Assembly: GCA_025355465.1 (NCBI GenBank)
Contig: JANXZO010000048.1
Location: forward strand, 1-64,000
Length of the DNA: 64,000 nt
Source of the DNA: Bacteroidales bacterium
GTDB taxonomy: Bacteria; Bacteroidota; Bacteroidia; Bacteroidales; FEN-979
Reading direction: 5' to 3'
This document shows positions 50,973 through 59,196 of the stretch, in pieces. Positions within the stretch are counted from its first letter, which is position 1. Each line of letters opens with the position of its first letter. The notes beneath the pieces were generated by a model. That model saw only the letters and a list, made by a program, of their open reading frames with translations. It ran no database searches and had not been told where the DNA came from. The position numbers and the translations under genes are program-made.

Positions 50973-53168
50973 GTGTTGAAGCTGAAGTCCCTCTTTCCAT
51001 CATTCCTTTCGGGCATCATTAACAGCTATACCCAGATCTTTTTTTCGAACAGCAGAATATTTGCGCTGATCCTTGTCGGGGTAACGTTTTTTGATGTGTG
51101 GGCCGGGCTGAGTGGGCTTATTGCCGTGATGGTTACCAACATTCTGGCCTACCTCATTGGCTTTAACCGGGCGAATATAAAGAAAGGGTATTACGGGTTT
51201 AACAGTTTGCTGGTTGGACTGGGGTTCGGGGTTTATTACCAGCCCGGTACCGTATTTTTCATCGTTCTTGCCTTTGCCGCCATACTCACGCTGTTTCTCA
51301 CACTCTGGTTCGAAGGGGTGATCGGGAAATACGGGCTCCCGTTTCTAAGCCTCTCCTTTCTCGCCGGCACCTGGCTGGTAAGTCTGGCTACCCGCCAGTT
51401 TACCGCGCTGCAAGTGAGTGAACGGGGCATCTATATGACCAACGAAATGTTCACCCTTGGCGGGCACAGTATGGTGCAATCCTACAACTGGCTCACCAAC
51501 CTGGGCATTCCCGACTCGGTGAGGCTTTACTTCACTTCGCTGGGAGCCATCTTTTTTCAGTATCATCTCTTTGCCGGATTCCTTGTGGCTGCCGGACTCC
51601 TGATCTATTCGCGGATCGCCTTCATCCTATCGCTGGCAGGTTTCTTTTCAGCCTACGCTTACTATCATTTTATCGGAGCCGATATCCATGAACTCAGCTA
51701 CAGTTATATCGGTTTCAATTTTATCCTTACATCCATCGCCGTCGGCGGTTTTTTTATCATTCCGTCGCGCTGGTCATTCCTGTGGGTCATCCTGCTCACA
51801 CCGCTGGTTTCTATCATTCTTACCAGCACACAGGTAATCTTCGCCATGTTCCAGCTATCGGTCTATTCACTGCCATTCAACATGGTGGTGCTGATGTTTC
51901 TCTATGCGCTAAAGTTCCGAGAGCGGTTTTTCGACAAACCCGAGCTGGTGACCTATCAGCAGTTCTCTCCGGAACTTAATCTTTATGCACACCTGAATTA
52001 TCGTTCCCGTTTTGGCAAGGCACGCTATTTCCCTTTCATTCTGCCCTTCTGGGGCGAGTGGAAAGTGACTCAGGGCCACAGCGGAAAACTTACCCACCAG
52101 GGCGACTGGCAGCATGCCTGGGATTTTGAGGTGGTTGACGAAAAGGGGAAGACATTCAGCGGTACCGGCGGGGTGTGTGAAGATTATTTCTGTTATAATA
52201 AACCTGTGATCGCACCGGCTGATGGGCGGATCGAAGAGATCGTGGACAACGTGGAAGATAATGAGGTCGGAAAGGTTGATCTCGAAAATAATTGGGGCAA
52301 CACCCTGATTATCCGGCATGGAGATCTGCTCTTCTCTAAGCTCTCCCACCTGAAAAAGGGGAGTTTTAAAGTTGCTCCGGGCGAAACCGTAAAGAGAGGT
52401 CAGGTGGTGGCTGCGAGCGGAAATTCAGGCAGGTCGCCGGTTCCCCACATCCATTTCCAGTTGCAGTCGACCCCGTATATCGGATCGAAAACCCTCGATT
52501 ACCCGATCAGCCATTATATCCGGCACAAAAATGGCCTTTTTGAGCTCACCTCGTACGAAAATCCCGAAAACGGAAACCTGGTCTCCAACATCAACAAGAA
52601 TAATTCACTGGAAAAAGCGTTTCAGTTTATCCCGGGTCAGAAACTCGTCCTCCTCGTGGCTCCGGCGGGAGAAACTCCGTATAAACTAACCTGGGAAATA
52701 GAACTGAGTGCTGTGAACACGACCTGTATCTTCTGCCAGAAGACAAACTCGCGGGCCTGGTTCCGGAACGATGGCGACATCCATTATTTTACCTTTTTTG
52801 AAGGAGACAAATCCTCCATACTTTTCCGCTTTTTCCTCGGGGCATACAAAATAATGATGGGCTACTATCCCGGGCTTCTTGTGAAGGACACCTTCCCGGT
52901 TTATACCTTCAGCAACAGGCTTTTGGGTCTGCTCCAGGACTTCACAGCACCCTTCTTCATTTTTCTGAGGTCGGAATATAGACTGAATTACCTCGGGATG
53001 GATGATGACTTGCAGCAATCAGGCATCAGGCTGAAGTCGGTTACCAGCGCAAGCATTGGCCGACAGGAGGTGAAAAGAATGGAGTGTGAAATGTTTATCG
53101 GGGCAAACGGACTTGAACAATTCATAATCCGTGAGAAGCAGCAAATCACGGAAATAAGACTGGCGTGA
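50973..53168 (+). CDS. Urea-transporter-like channel fused to an M23 peptidase domain
   Basis: This 731-residue membrane protein has two parts. Residues 1 to about 310 are hydrophobic and resemble the urea transporter family (GYYGFNSLLVGLGFG, then YNWLTNLGIPDSV). Residues about 380-510 form an M23 metallopeptidase: zinc ligands in HQGDWQHAWDFEV and PHIHFQLQST (the HxH), with KPVIAPADGRIEEIVD and GDLLFSKLSHLKKGS between. A further domain of about 200 residues follows. It may import a small solute and cut a peptide outside. It starts with GTG at 50973 and its stop overlaps the next frame. Confidence 0.8.
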   Translation: MLKLKSLFPSFLSGIINSYTQIFFSNSRIFALILVGVTFFDVWAGLSGLIAVMVTNILAYLIGFNRANIKKGYYGFNSLLVGLGFGVYYQPGTVFFIVLAFAAILTLFLTLWFEGVIGKYGLPFLSLSFLAGTWLVSLATRQFTALQVSERGIYMTNEMFTLGGHSMVQSYNWLTNLGIPDSVRLYFTSLGAIFFQYHLFAGFLVAAGLLIYSRIAFILSLAGFFSAYAYYHFIGADIHELSYSYIGFNFILTSIAVGGFFIIPSRWSFLWVILLTPLVSIILTSTQVIFAMFQLSVYSLPFNMVVLMFLYALKFRERFFDKPELVTYQQFSPELNLYAHLNYRSRFGKARYFPFILPFWGEWKVTQGHSGKLTHQGDWQHAWDFEVVDEKGKTFSGTGGVCEDYFCYNKPVIAPADGRIEEIVDNVEDNEVGKVDLENNWGNTLIIRHGDLLFSKLSHLKKGSFKVAPGETVKRGQVVAASGNSGRSPVPHIHFQLQSTPYIGSKTLDYPISHYIRHKNGLFELTSYENPENGNLVSNINKNNSLEKAFQFIPGQKLVLLVAPAGETPYKLTWEIELSAVNTTCIFCQKTNSRAWFRNDGDIHYFTFFEGDKSSILFRFFLGAYKIMMGYYPGLLVKDTFPVYTFSNRLLGLLQDFTAPFFIFLRSEYRLNYLGMDDDLQQSGIRLKSVTSASIGRQEVKRMECEMFIGANGLEQFIIREKQQITEIRLA

Positions 53169-53173
53169 GAGAA

Positions 53174-54682
53174 ATGATAAAGAGACTTGCATTGATAATT
53201 TTACTGATCGCTACAGCAAGTGGCTTTTCGGCGCAGGGTGCCACAACCCTTGATTTTGCCACGGTGGACAGACTCACCTACAACTGTTATAACCAGCAGA
53301 AGTGGGACAGTGTGATCCTGGTCGGCAAACAGGCGCTGAGGCAGGATATTGACTACTACTACCTAAGGGTCAGAATGGGTATTTCCTATTTCGAAAAGCA
53401 GCAGTATTATCAGTCATCAGCACATCTTGAAATGGCAAGAAAATTCAACTCCGGTGATCCTTATGTAGCCGATTACCTTTACCGGGCATATCTTTTTACC
53501 AACCGCGAAGATGAGGCGCACAGGCTCCGGTCGTCCCTGCCCCGGGAGGATCAGGAGATACCGGGTATATTGAAGGAGGCGGGCGACGGGTTTCTCAAAA
53601 GTGTCCACTTCGAGAGCGGATATACCCTGAGCAGTGATGCCAGGCCAGACAACCTTTCCACCCTGATAGGCCACGACAGTGTTTACGGCGAACAGGATCT
53701 TTATGGGAACAACATTTATGAGAACCTCGGGTTACAACTCAGGATCGCCAAAGGGTTCTCGGTTACCCTGGCTTACAATTATCTTAATTTTCAGAAAACA
53801 AAATATATCCAGTACGGAATGGGAGAGGCGCAGCGCGATACCATCATCGAGAATGGTGCCAGCCGGGATTATTACTACTCCTTTCCCTTCAAAATCCATG
53901 ATACTTCGTTCAGATACAATGTGCACCAGCATGAAGCCTATCTCAGCGCCACCGTTTCACTTCCCTGGGGGATCAAACTGATTCCCGCTTTCCACTGGAT
54001 CCATGCGGGTTATACCAAAGTAAGCGCCGACACAGGAATGGTAACCAAAAGCGATACCGCCTATTACTCTTATATCGACAATACCTATCACACCTTCACC
54101 TATCGGCAGCTCGCCTACAACTTCAGCCAGACCGACACCAGTTTTAACAATTACCTGGCATCGCTGCGGATCTCGAAAGATTGGGGGATATTTAACATTG
54201 CGTTAACAGGAAGCTGGTCAAAACTGAATGGAAAACAACAAAAACAGATCGGTGTTTCGTTAACCTACTATCCGCTGGGAAATCTTAACCTATACGGAAC
54301 CACCACGGTAACCGGCTTTTTCCAGGGAAAATCAAACCGGCTTCTGCTCAGCCAGGTGGTTGGGGCGAGGATCACACCCTGGATGTGGGCCGAGGGAAAT
54401 TTTTACTACGGCGATTACACCAATTCCAATATTTTCAACGGAGCGATCGTTTATAACAACAGCGACAAGATCGATTACCGCGCTGGGGCCACCCTGTTGT
54501 TTCTGGTGGGCAAACATATCCAGCTATCCCTGATCTACCAATATTTCAGAAAAGAGAGCCTGCAAACGAATTACATCAAGGTCGAAGATCCTTCTTCACA
54601 TAATATCAAAGAAACACCCCAAACAATCTACAATCCATACAATACAAATTCAATCATCGGAGGAATCACATGGAAGCTATAA
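53174..54682 (+). CDS. Exported TPR-like protein with an outer-membrane barrel
   Basis: This 502-residue protein has a signal peptide (MIKRLALIILLIATASG), two TPR-like units (YYLRVRMGISYFEKQQYYQS, then YVADYLYRAYLFTNREDEAH) and a C-terminal part made of alternating amphipathic strands that end in SIIGGITWKL, as barrel proteins do. The ATG at 53174 is preferred over the GTG at 53165, which overlaps the prior stop. It could be the outer-membrane partner that exports or binds the operon product. It overlaps the next gene by 13 bases. Confidence 0.7.
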   Translation: MIKRLALIILLIATASGFSAQGATTLDFATVDRLTYNCYNQQKWDSVILVGKQALRQDIDYYYLRVRMGISYFEKQQYYQSSAHLEMARKFNSGDPYVADYLYRAYLFTNREDEAHRLRSSLPREDQEIPGILKEAGDGFLKSVHFESGYTLSSDARPDNLSTLIGHDSVYGEQDLYGNNIYENLGLQLRIAKGFSVTLAYNYLNFQKTKYIQYGMGEAQRDTIIENGASRDYYYSFPFKIHDTSFRYNVHQHEAYLSATVSLPWGIKLIPAFHWIHAGYTKVSADTGMVTKSDTAYYSYIDNTYHTFTYRQLAYNFSQTDTSFNNYLASLRISKDWGIFNIALTGSWSKLNGKQQKQIGVSLTYYPLGNLNLYGTTTVTGFFQGKSNRLLLSQVVGARITPWMWAEGNFYYGDYTNSNIFNGAIVYNNSDKIDYRAGATLLFLVGKHIQLSLIYQYFRKESLQTNYIKVEDPSSHNIKETPQTIYNPYNTNSIIGGITWKL

Positions 54683-55350
54683 AGAGTCACAGAGTCACAG
54701 AGTCACAGGGGCACAGGGTCACAAATATTTTTTCACTATTTCGCCATTTCGCCATTTCGCTATCTCTTTTAACTGCATTTACTGCCTTTGGCCAAACAAA
54801 CTATGCGCAACAACAAGATGCATTTTCAAAAAGCTATGCCTTCGAATCGCGGGGTAATTTTTCGGATGCCATCACATCCATGAAGAGCATTTACCAAGAG
54901 GATTCCTATGAGATCAACCTGCGACTTGGATGGGTTACCTACCTGGCCGGGCTTTTTACCGAATCCTCTGCATATTATCAAAAGGCCATTAAACTGAAAC
55001 CCTACGCCATTGAAGCCCGGATCGGGTTTGCCAACCCGGCCTCCGCCCTGGGTAATTGGGATCAGGTAGTGGCAGTATACAATGAAGTACTGGCCATCGA
55101 CCCCCAGAACACGACGGTGAATTATCGCCTGGGGTCGATCTATTACGGGAGAAAGGATTACGCGAAAGCTGAAAAATATCTTGAAAAGGTGATTAACCTA
55201 TACCCGTTTGATTTCGACAGCATGTTACTCTTTGCATGGACCAATTACCGTCTTGGAAAAATGCGCGAAGCCCAGGTGTTGTTCAACAAGGCCCTGCTTT
55301 CAAGGCCCAACGATACCTCGGCCAAAGAGGGACTGGGACTGATCAAATAG
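54670..55350 (+). CDS. Exported TPR protein
   Basis: A 226-residue protein with a late signal-like stretch (AISLSLLTAFTAFGQ) and at least four TPR units, such as FTESSAYYQKAIKLKP, WDQVVAVYNEVLAIDP and YAKAEKYLEKVINLYP. The first 30 residues are translated from two octamer arrays, so the N-terminal part is repeat-derived and unusual for a secretion signal; the true start may be internal. It closes the operon that begins with the PqqD-like gene. Confidence 0.7.
   Translation: MEAIKSHRVTESQGHRVTNIFSLFRHFAISLSLLTAFTAFGQTNYAQQQDAFSKSYAFESRGNFSDAITSMKSIYQEDSYEINLRLGWVTYLAGLFTESSAYYQKAIKLKPYAIEARIGFANPASALGNWDQVVAVYNEVLAIDPQNTTVNYRLGSIYYGRKDYAKAEKYLEKVINLYPFDFDSMLLFAWTNYRLGKMREAQVLFNKALLSRPNDTSAKEGLGLIK
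54684..54723 (+). repeat. Octamer tandem array inside the TPR gene start
   Basis: Five units (GAGTCACA three times, then GGGGCACA and GGGTCACA), translated as part of the frame from 54670. Confidence 0.7.
54738..54761 (+). repeat. Octamer tandem array (ATTTCGCC family)
   Basis: ATTTCGCC, ATTTCGCC, ATTTCGCT. The reverse complement matches the GCGAAATA array at 31170. It lies inside the signal-peptide coding part of the TPR gene. Confidence 0.65.
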
Positions 55351-55386
55351 CACCTCCCTGCGCCACGGTCATTTTCAGGAGCAAAA

Positions 55387-56259
55387 TCACCTGCCGGAGT
55401 TGAGCAGGGAGTAGACCGGATATGGCTCCTGGCTCTGAAGGAAATAGATACTCAACGGATCGTCGGGCTTCACCTGCTGAAATTCGCGGTACAGTCCGTC
55501 GGAATTGGTGAAGTTTGGTCTCGGAACAACGCCCTGCATCAGTCCGGCAAAGCCCAGAAAGAGAGACAGATCCCTGGGTGTCGGAAAGGAGATTCTTGCA
55601 AAATAGATATCGGCAACCGGAGCCGGAAGAATAATAGAATACATGGAAAAATTGATGCCGATAAACAGATCCTGCCAGGGGAACAGGCTGTTTTGAACCC
55701 CGATGGGTCCTTCGGCAAAGATCAGGTTCTTCCGGCTGGCCTTCATTCGGGGAGTGTCGAATGGTTCGGGTAATCGGAGTGACTTTCCGGGATTTTTCGT
55801 CATCACTTTCTGTGCCAATGGACAGTACTGCCGGATGGCGAATTCAGAACCCGTTTCGCTGGTAATATTAATGTAGAGGTTACCGTAGGCCGTCTGGTAC
55901 TGGTATCTGCTGGTACAGTCGTAAGGATTCATTGTATCGCGAACAATGCACTGAACGGTTGACAGCGAATAGAGCCCGAAAGCAGCTTCGGGTGAGTTCA
56001 TGCCATAAACCTCCAGTTTCAGCCGGTCGTCGGGGAAAGAAATTTCCTGTACAAGTAAACTCCCGAATCCTAATTCAATGCAAAGATCGGATCCTCCACC
56101 ACTCAGGTAGGTAAAGAGCCCCTGCTGATCGTAATTATCGGTGCGTGTGATGGCTGCACCGGCGATGTCACCGGCAGCCAGGGGGAACAGACCCTGTGAT
56201 CTCAGTGGCAGCGGCAGAAGCAGAAGGAGTAAAACAGATCCGGACAAGATTCTGATCAT
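55387..56259 (-). CDS. Exported protein of the DUF6599 type
   Basis: This 290-residue protein has a strong signal peptide (IRILSGSVLLLLLLPLPL) and a mature part with FGSLLVQEISFPDDRLKLEV and NSPEAAFGLYSLST, a pattern I associate with DUF6599 proteins found near molybdenum hydroxylase genes. I know no function. I use the ATG at 56259; the frame from 56292 adds 11 residues before the signal. It is divergent from the MobA-like gene at the head of the purine cluster, so the two may share control. Confidence 0.6.
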   Translation of the reverse strand: MIRILSGSVLLLLLLPLPLRSQGLFPLAAGDIAGAAITRTDNYDQQGLFTYLSGGGSDLCIELGFGSLLVQEISFPDDRLKLEVYGMNSPEAAFGLYSLSTVQCIVRDTMNPYDCTSRYQYQTAYGNLYINITSETGSEFAIRQYCPLAQKVMTKNPGKSLRLPEPFDTPRMKASRKNLIFAEGPIGVQNSLFPWQDLFIGINFSMYSIILPAPVADIYFARISFPTPRDLSLFLGFAGLMQGVVPRPNFTNSDGLYREFQQVKPDDPLSIYFLQSQEPYPVYSLLNSGR

Positions 56260-56354
56260 CCTGGATAATTCAAGGGAATAACCTTGTGTCATGGGAAAAG
56301 TATTTGGAACGGAGAGTAAAAATAAAAATAAATAATAATATTGCAGGAAAAACT

Positions 56355-56951
56355 ATGGAGACTCCTGTTGCCGCAATCATCCTTTCCGCAGGCAATTCAA
56401 GCCGGATGGGGCGCGAAAAAGCTTTGCTCCCCTACGGGAACGGGTTGACATTTGCGGGCCAACTTATCAGAACCTATACGGGCTTTGGTTGCCGTCCGGT
56501 CACCATCGTGGTGAATGAAAGCTACAATCAACCGATGGCCGGGGACGGGGTGGTTAATTTTATACTCAACTGTAATGTGGATATGGGCCGGTCCCACTCG
56601 ATCCATCTCGGATTACAGGAGATCCCGGCTGGCCTCCCATGTTTCATTCAGAATATCGACAACCCCTTTACAGACGGACTTCTTCTACAGGAGATGATTG
56701 TTAACTTAACCACAGAAGGCTATGTAGTTCCTGAATACAACGGCAAAGGCGGACATCCTGTTCTGCTGAGCAGCCGGATCACAGACCATTTGCGAAAAAT
56801 GGACGACATCGGGAACCTCCGCGAGGAACTCCGCCATTTTTCACGTACGGCGATTGCCTCGAAAGATGAACGGATCCTCCGGAATATAAATACCCCCGGA
56901 GATTACCTCAAATTTGTTAACTTTACCCATCCATCGGAGGAGGTTCATTAA
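56355..56951 (+). CDS. MobA-like nucleotidyltransferase (MocA type)
   Basis: This 198-residue protein has the NTP-transferase loop AIILSAGNSSRMGREKALLP, plus the later QNIDNPFTDGLLLQEM and YNGKGGHPVLLSSRI. MocA-type members add CMP or GMP to the molybdenum cofactor for hydroxylases. It lies just before xdhC and the hydroxylase subunits, which fits this role. I start at the ATG at 56355. The gap to xdhC is 15 bases. Confidence 0.82.
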   Translation: METPVAAIILSAGNSSRMGREKALLPYGNGLTFAGQLIRTYTGFGCRPVTIVVNESYNQPMAGDGVVNFILNCNVDMGRSHSIHLGLQEIPAGLPCFIQNIDNPFTDGLLLQEMIVNLTTEGYVVPEYNGKGGHPVLLSSRITDHLRKMDDIGNLREELRHFSRTAIASKDERILRNINTPGDYLKFVNFTHPSEEVH

Positions 56952-56966
56952 ATATATTCCGTTACC

Positions 56967-57743
56967 ATGCAAAGTATTTTTTCAAAAGCCGAGGAGCTCA
57001 AAAACTCACCGCAGCGGGCAGCACTCTGCATCGTTGTTGCAACGAAAGGGTCTACTCCCCGCAAAGAGGGATCAAAAATGATCGTTTTCGCCGATGGAAC
57101 TATTTACGGTAGCATTGGCGGGGGTTCAGTGGAAAAAAAGGTGACTGAAAAAACAGTGGAGCTCATTGCCCAGGGAAAGCCAGCCAAATGCTCCTTCAAC
57201 CTCGAAGATGACCTCGGCATGCACTGCGGCGGATTTATGGAGGTTTACATCGAACCCATCAATCCTTCCCAGAAGCTCTTCATTTTCGGTGCAGGTCATA
57301 TCGGAAAAGCATTGGCACGTTATGCCCGGGAATTTGATTTTTCCGTCACGGTTTTCGATCCCCGCGAAGGGATCTTTGCTGATCCTGAATTCGCGGCATA
57401 CACCTGTATAGGCAAGGATTATTTCGAGGCTATCGGCGAGGCGGTTTTCGATGAGAACACCTACATCGTGATCGTAACCCCGAAACATAGCTATGACGAG
57501 GAGGTGCTTGTGAAGGTGGCTCGAAAACCCCACGCCTACGTTGGCATGGTGGGCAGCACGCGCAAGGTGGAGCAGGCCAGGAAACGTTTCCTGGAGGAGG
57601 ATCTGCTCACAACCGAAGAGATAGATAAAATAGATATGCCGGTCGGTATTAAATTCCAGGCGCAGACTCCGCAGGAGATCGCCATCAGTATACTTGCCAA
57701 GCTGATCGACGTACGCAACAGTATCTTGAATAACAACAGCTAA
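56967..57743 (+). CDS. xdhC: XdhC-family molybdenum cofactor insertion protein
   Basis: This 258-residue protein has the two XdhC parts: an N-terminal XdhC/CoxI domain with VVATKGSTPRKEGSKMIVF and GSIGGGSVE, and a C-terminal Rossmann domain with LFIFGAGHIGKALARYA and YVGMVGSTRKVEQ. XdhC holds and sulfurates the molybdenum cofactor before insertion into xanthine dehydrogenase. It is between the MobA-like and the hydroxylase genes, five bases before the latter. Confidence 0.92.
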   Translation: MQSIFSKAEELKNSPQRAALCIVVATKGSTPRKEGSKMIVFADGTIYGSIGGGSVEKKVTEKTVELIAQGKPAKCSFNLEDDLGMHCGGFMEVYIEPINPSQKLFIFGAGHIGKALARYAREFDFSVTVFDPREGIFADPEFAAYTCIGKDYFEAIGEAVFDENTYIVIVTPKHSYDEEVLVKVARKPHAYVGMVGSTRKVEQARKRFLEEDLLTTEEIDKIDMPVGIKFQAQTPQEIAISILAKLIDVRNSILNNNS

Positions 57744-57747
57744 ATTC

Positions 57748-59196
57748 ATGTCGCAACAGACTATCCGGTTCCTCCTTGATGAAAGGGCAGTGGAGGTCGG
57801 TTTTAATGATTCTCCTGAGCTAAGCCCCACAACTACCCTGCTCAAATACCTCCGTTCGCTGCCCGGTCATAAAGGGGTTAAAGAGGGCTGCGCCGAAGGG
57901 GATTGCGGAGCCTGCACTGTTGTAGTGGCCGAATCAGGTGAAGATGGCAAACTTGTTTACAAGGCCCTCGACTCGTGCCTTGTCTTCCTTCCCATGATCC
58001 ATGGGAAACAGGTCATCACCGTCGAAAATCTTGCCGTGCGAAAAAACAATCAGGTAATACTTCACCCGGTACAGCAGATGCTGGTCGAGACCAACGGAAC
58101 CCAGTGCGGATACTGCACCCCGGGTATCGTCATGTCACTCTTCGCACTTTATAAAAATCATCACGAACCATCCCGTGAGGTAATTGAAGATGCGCTTACC
58201 GGTAACCTTTGCCGCTGTACGGGCTATCAACCCATCGTGGAAGCCGCCCTGAAGGCTTGCACCAATCATGGGAAAGATCAGTTTTCTGACAAGGAGAAAG
58301 AGACTTCGGATCAGCTTTCCGCCATCTGCCGCAACAAGTCGACCCTTACGTTAAAAACACCCACCCATACCTACCTGAAGCCCTTCACCCTGGCGGAGGC
58401 CCTCAGTTTGCGGGGTCTTCATCCGGGAGCCCTCGTGATCAACGGCGCTACCGACATTGCGATGAGGCAGACCAAAAGCAGGGAGCTGCTCACAGAGATC
58501 CTGGACCTGTCGGCCGTTGATGAACTGAAAACCTGGAATGCCGGACCGGATGGCTTCATTTTTGGAGCAGGTCTGTCGATGGAACAATTGAAAAAATTTG
58601 CAGCCGGTAAACTCCCTGCGTTGTACGATATTTTATCCGTTTTTGGCTCCCTGCAAATCCGCAACCTGGCTACGCTCGGTGGCAATATCTGCTCAGCCTC
58701 ACCCATCGGCGACCTTCTTCCGCTGTTTTATGTATTGGATGTAGGTGTGGTTTTAAAGTCAGCAGAAGCAGAAAGAGTGGTTCCCATTTCCGGATTCATC
58801 ACTGGCTACCACCAAACCGTTCTGCAGCCCGACGAACTCATCACCGCCCTTACAGGACCCAGGCATTCGGTCGGGACCCTGCTGAAAACCTACAAGATAT
58901 CCAAGCGGAAGAACCTGGATATCGCCACAGTAAGCGCTGCCTTCAGGCTGAACCTGAACGATGGAATGGTTGCCGGCATAGCCCTTGCCTATGGCGGCAT
59001 GGCAGAAACCACGAAGCGGGCTACGTTAACTGAACAATACCTGAGCGGCAAAAAATGGTCGAGGGTGGTGGTGGAAAATGCGATGAAAATTATCGAATCA
59101 GAGTTCAGTCCCATTTCTGATGTCAGGTCTGGAGCGGAGTTCCGGAAAATAGTGGCAAGAAACCTTTTATTGAAATTCTATGTCGAAACCGCTTAG
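57748..59196 (+). CDS. xdhA: Xanthine-dehydrogenase-type FeS/FAD subunit
   Basis: This 482-residue subunit has two 2Fe-2S clusters in the N-terminal half: CAEGDCGACTV and a closing Cys for the first, and CGYCTPGIVMS with NLCRCTGYQPI for the second. The FAD-binding domain follows from about residue 190, with LATLGGNICSASPIGDLLPL. It passes electrons from the molybdenum site to FAD and NAD. The layout follows Rhodobacter-type XdhA. It overlaps the large subunit gene by 17 bases. Confidence 0.92.
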   Translation: MSQQTIRFLLDERAVEVGFNDSPELSPTTTLLKYLRSLPGHKGVKEGCAEGDCGACTVVVAESGEDGKLVYKALDSCLVFLPMIHGKQVITVENLAVRKNNQVILHPVQQMLVETNGTQCGYCTPGIVMSLFALYKNHHEPSREVIEDALTGNLCRCTGYQPIVEAALKACTNHGKDQFSDKEKETSDQLSAICRNKSTLTLKTPTHTYLKPFTLAEALSLRGLHPGALVINGATDIAMRQTKSRELLTEILDLSAVDELKTWNAGPDGFIFGAGLSMEQLKKFAAGKLPALYDILSVFGSLQIRNLATLGGNICSASPIGDLLPLFYVLDVGVVLKSAEAERVVPISGFITGYHQTVLQPDELITALTGPRHSVGTLLKTYKISKRKNLDIATVSAAFRLNLNDGMVAGIALAYGGMAETTKRATLTEQYLSGKKWSRVVVENAMKIIESEFSPISDVRSGAEFRKIVARNLLLKFYVETA

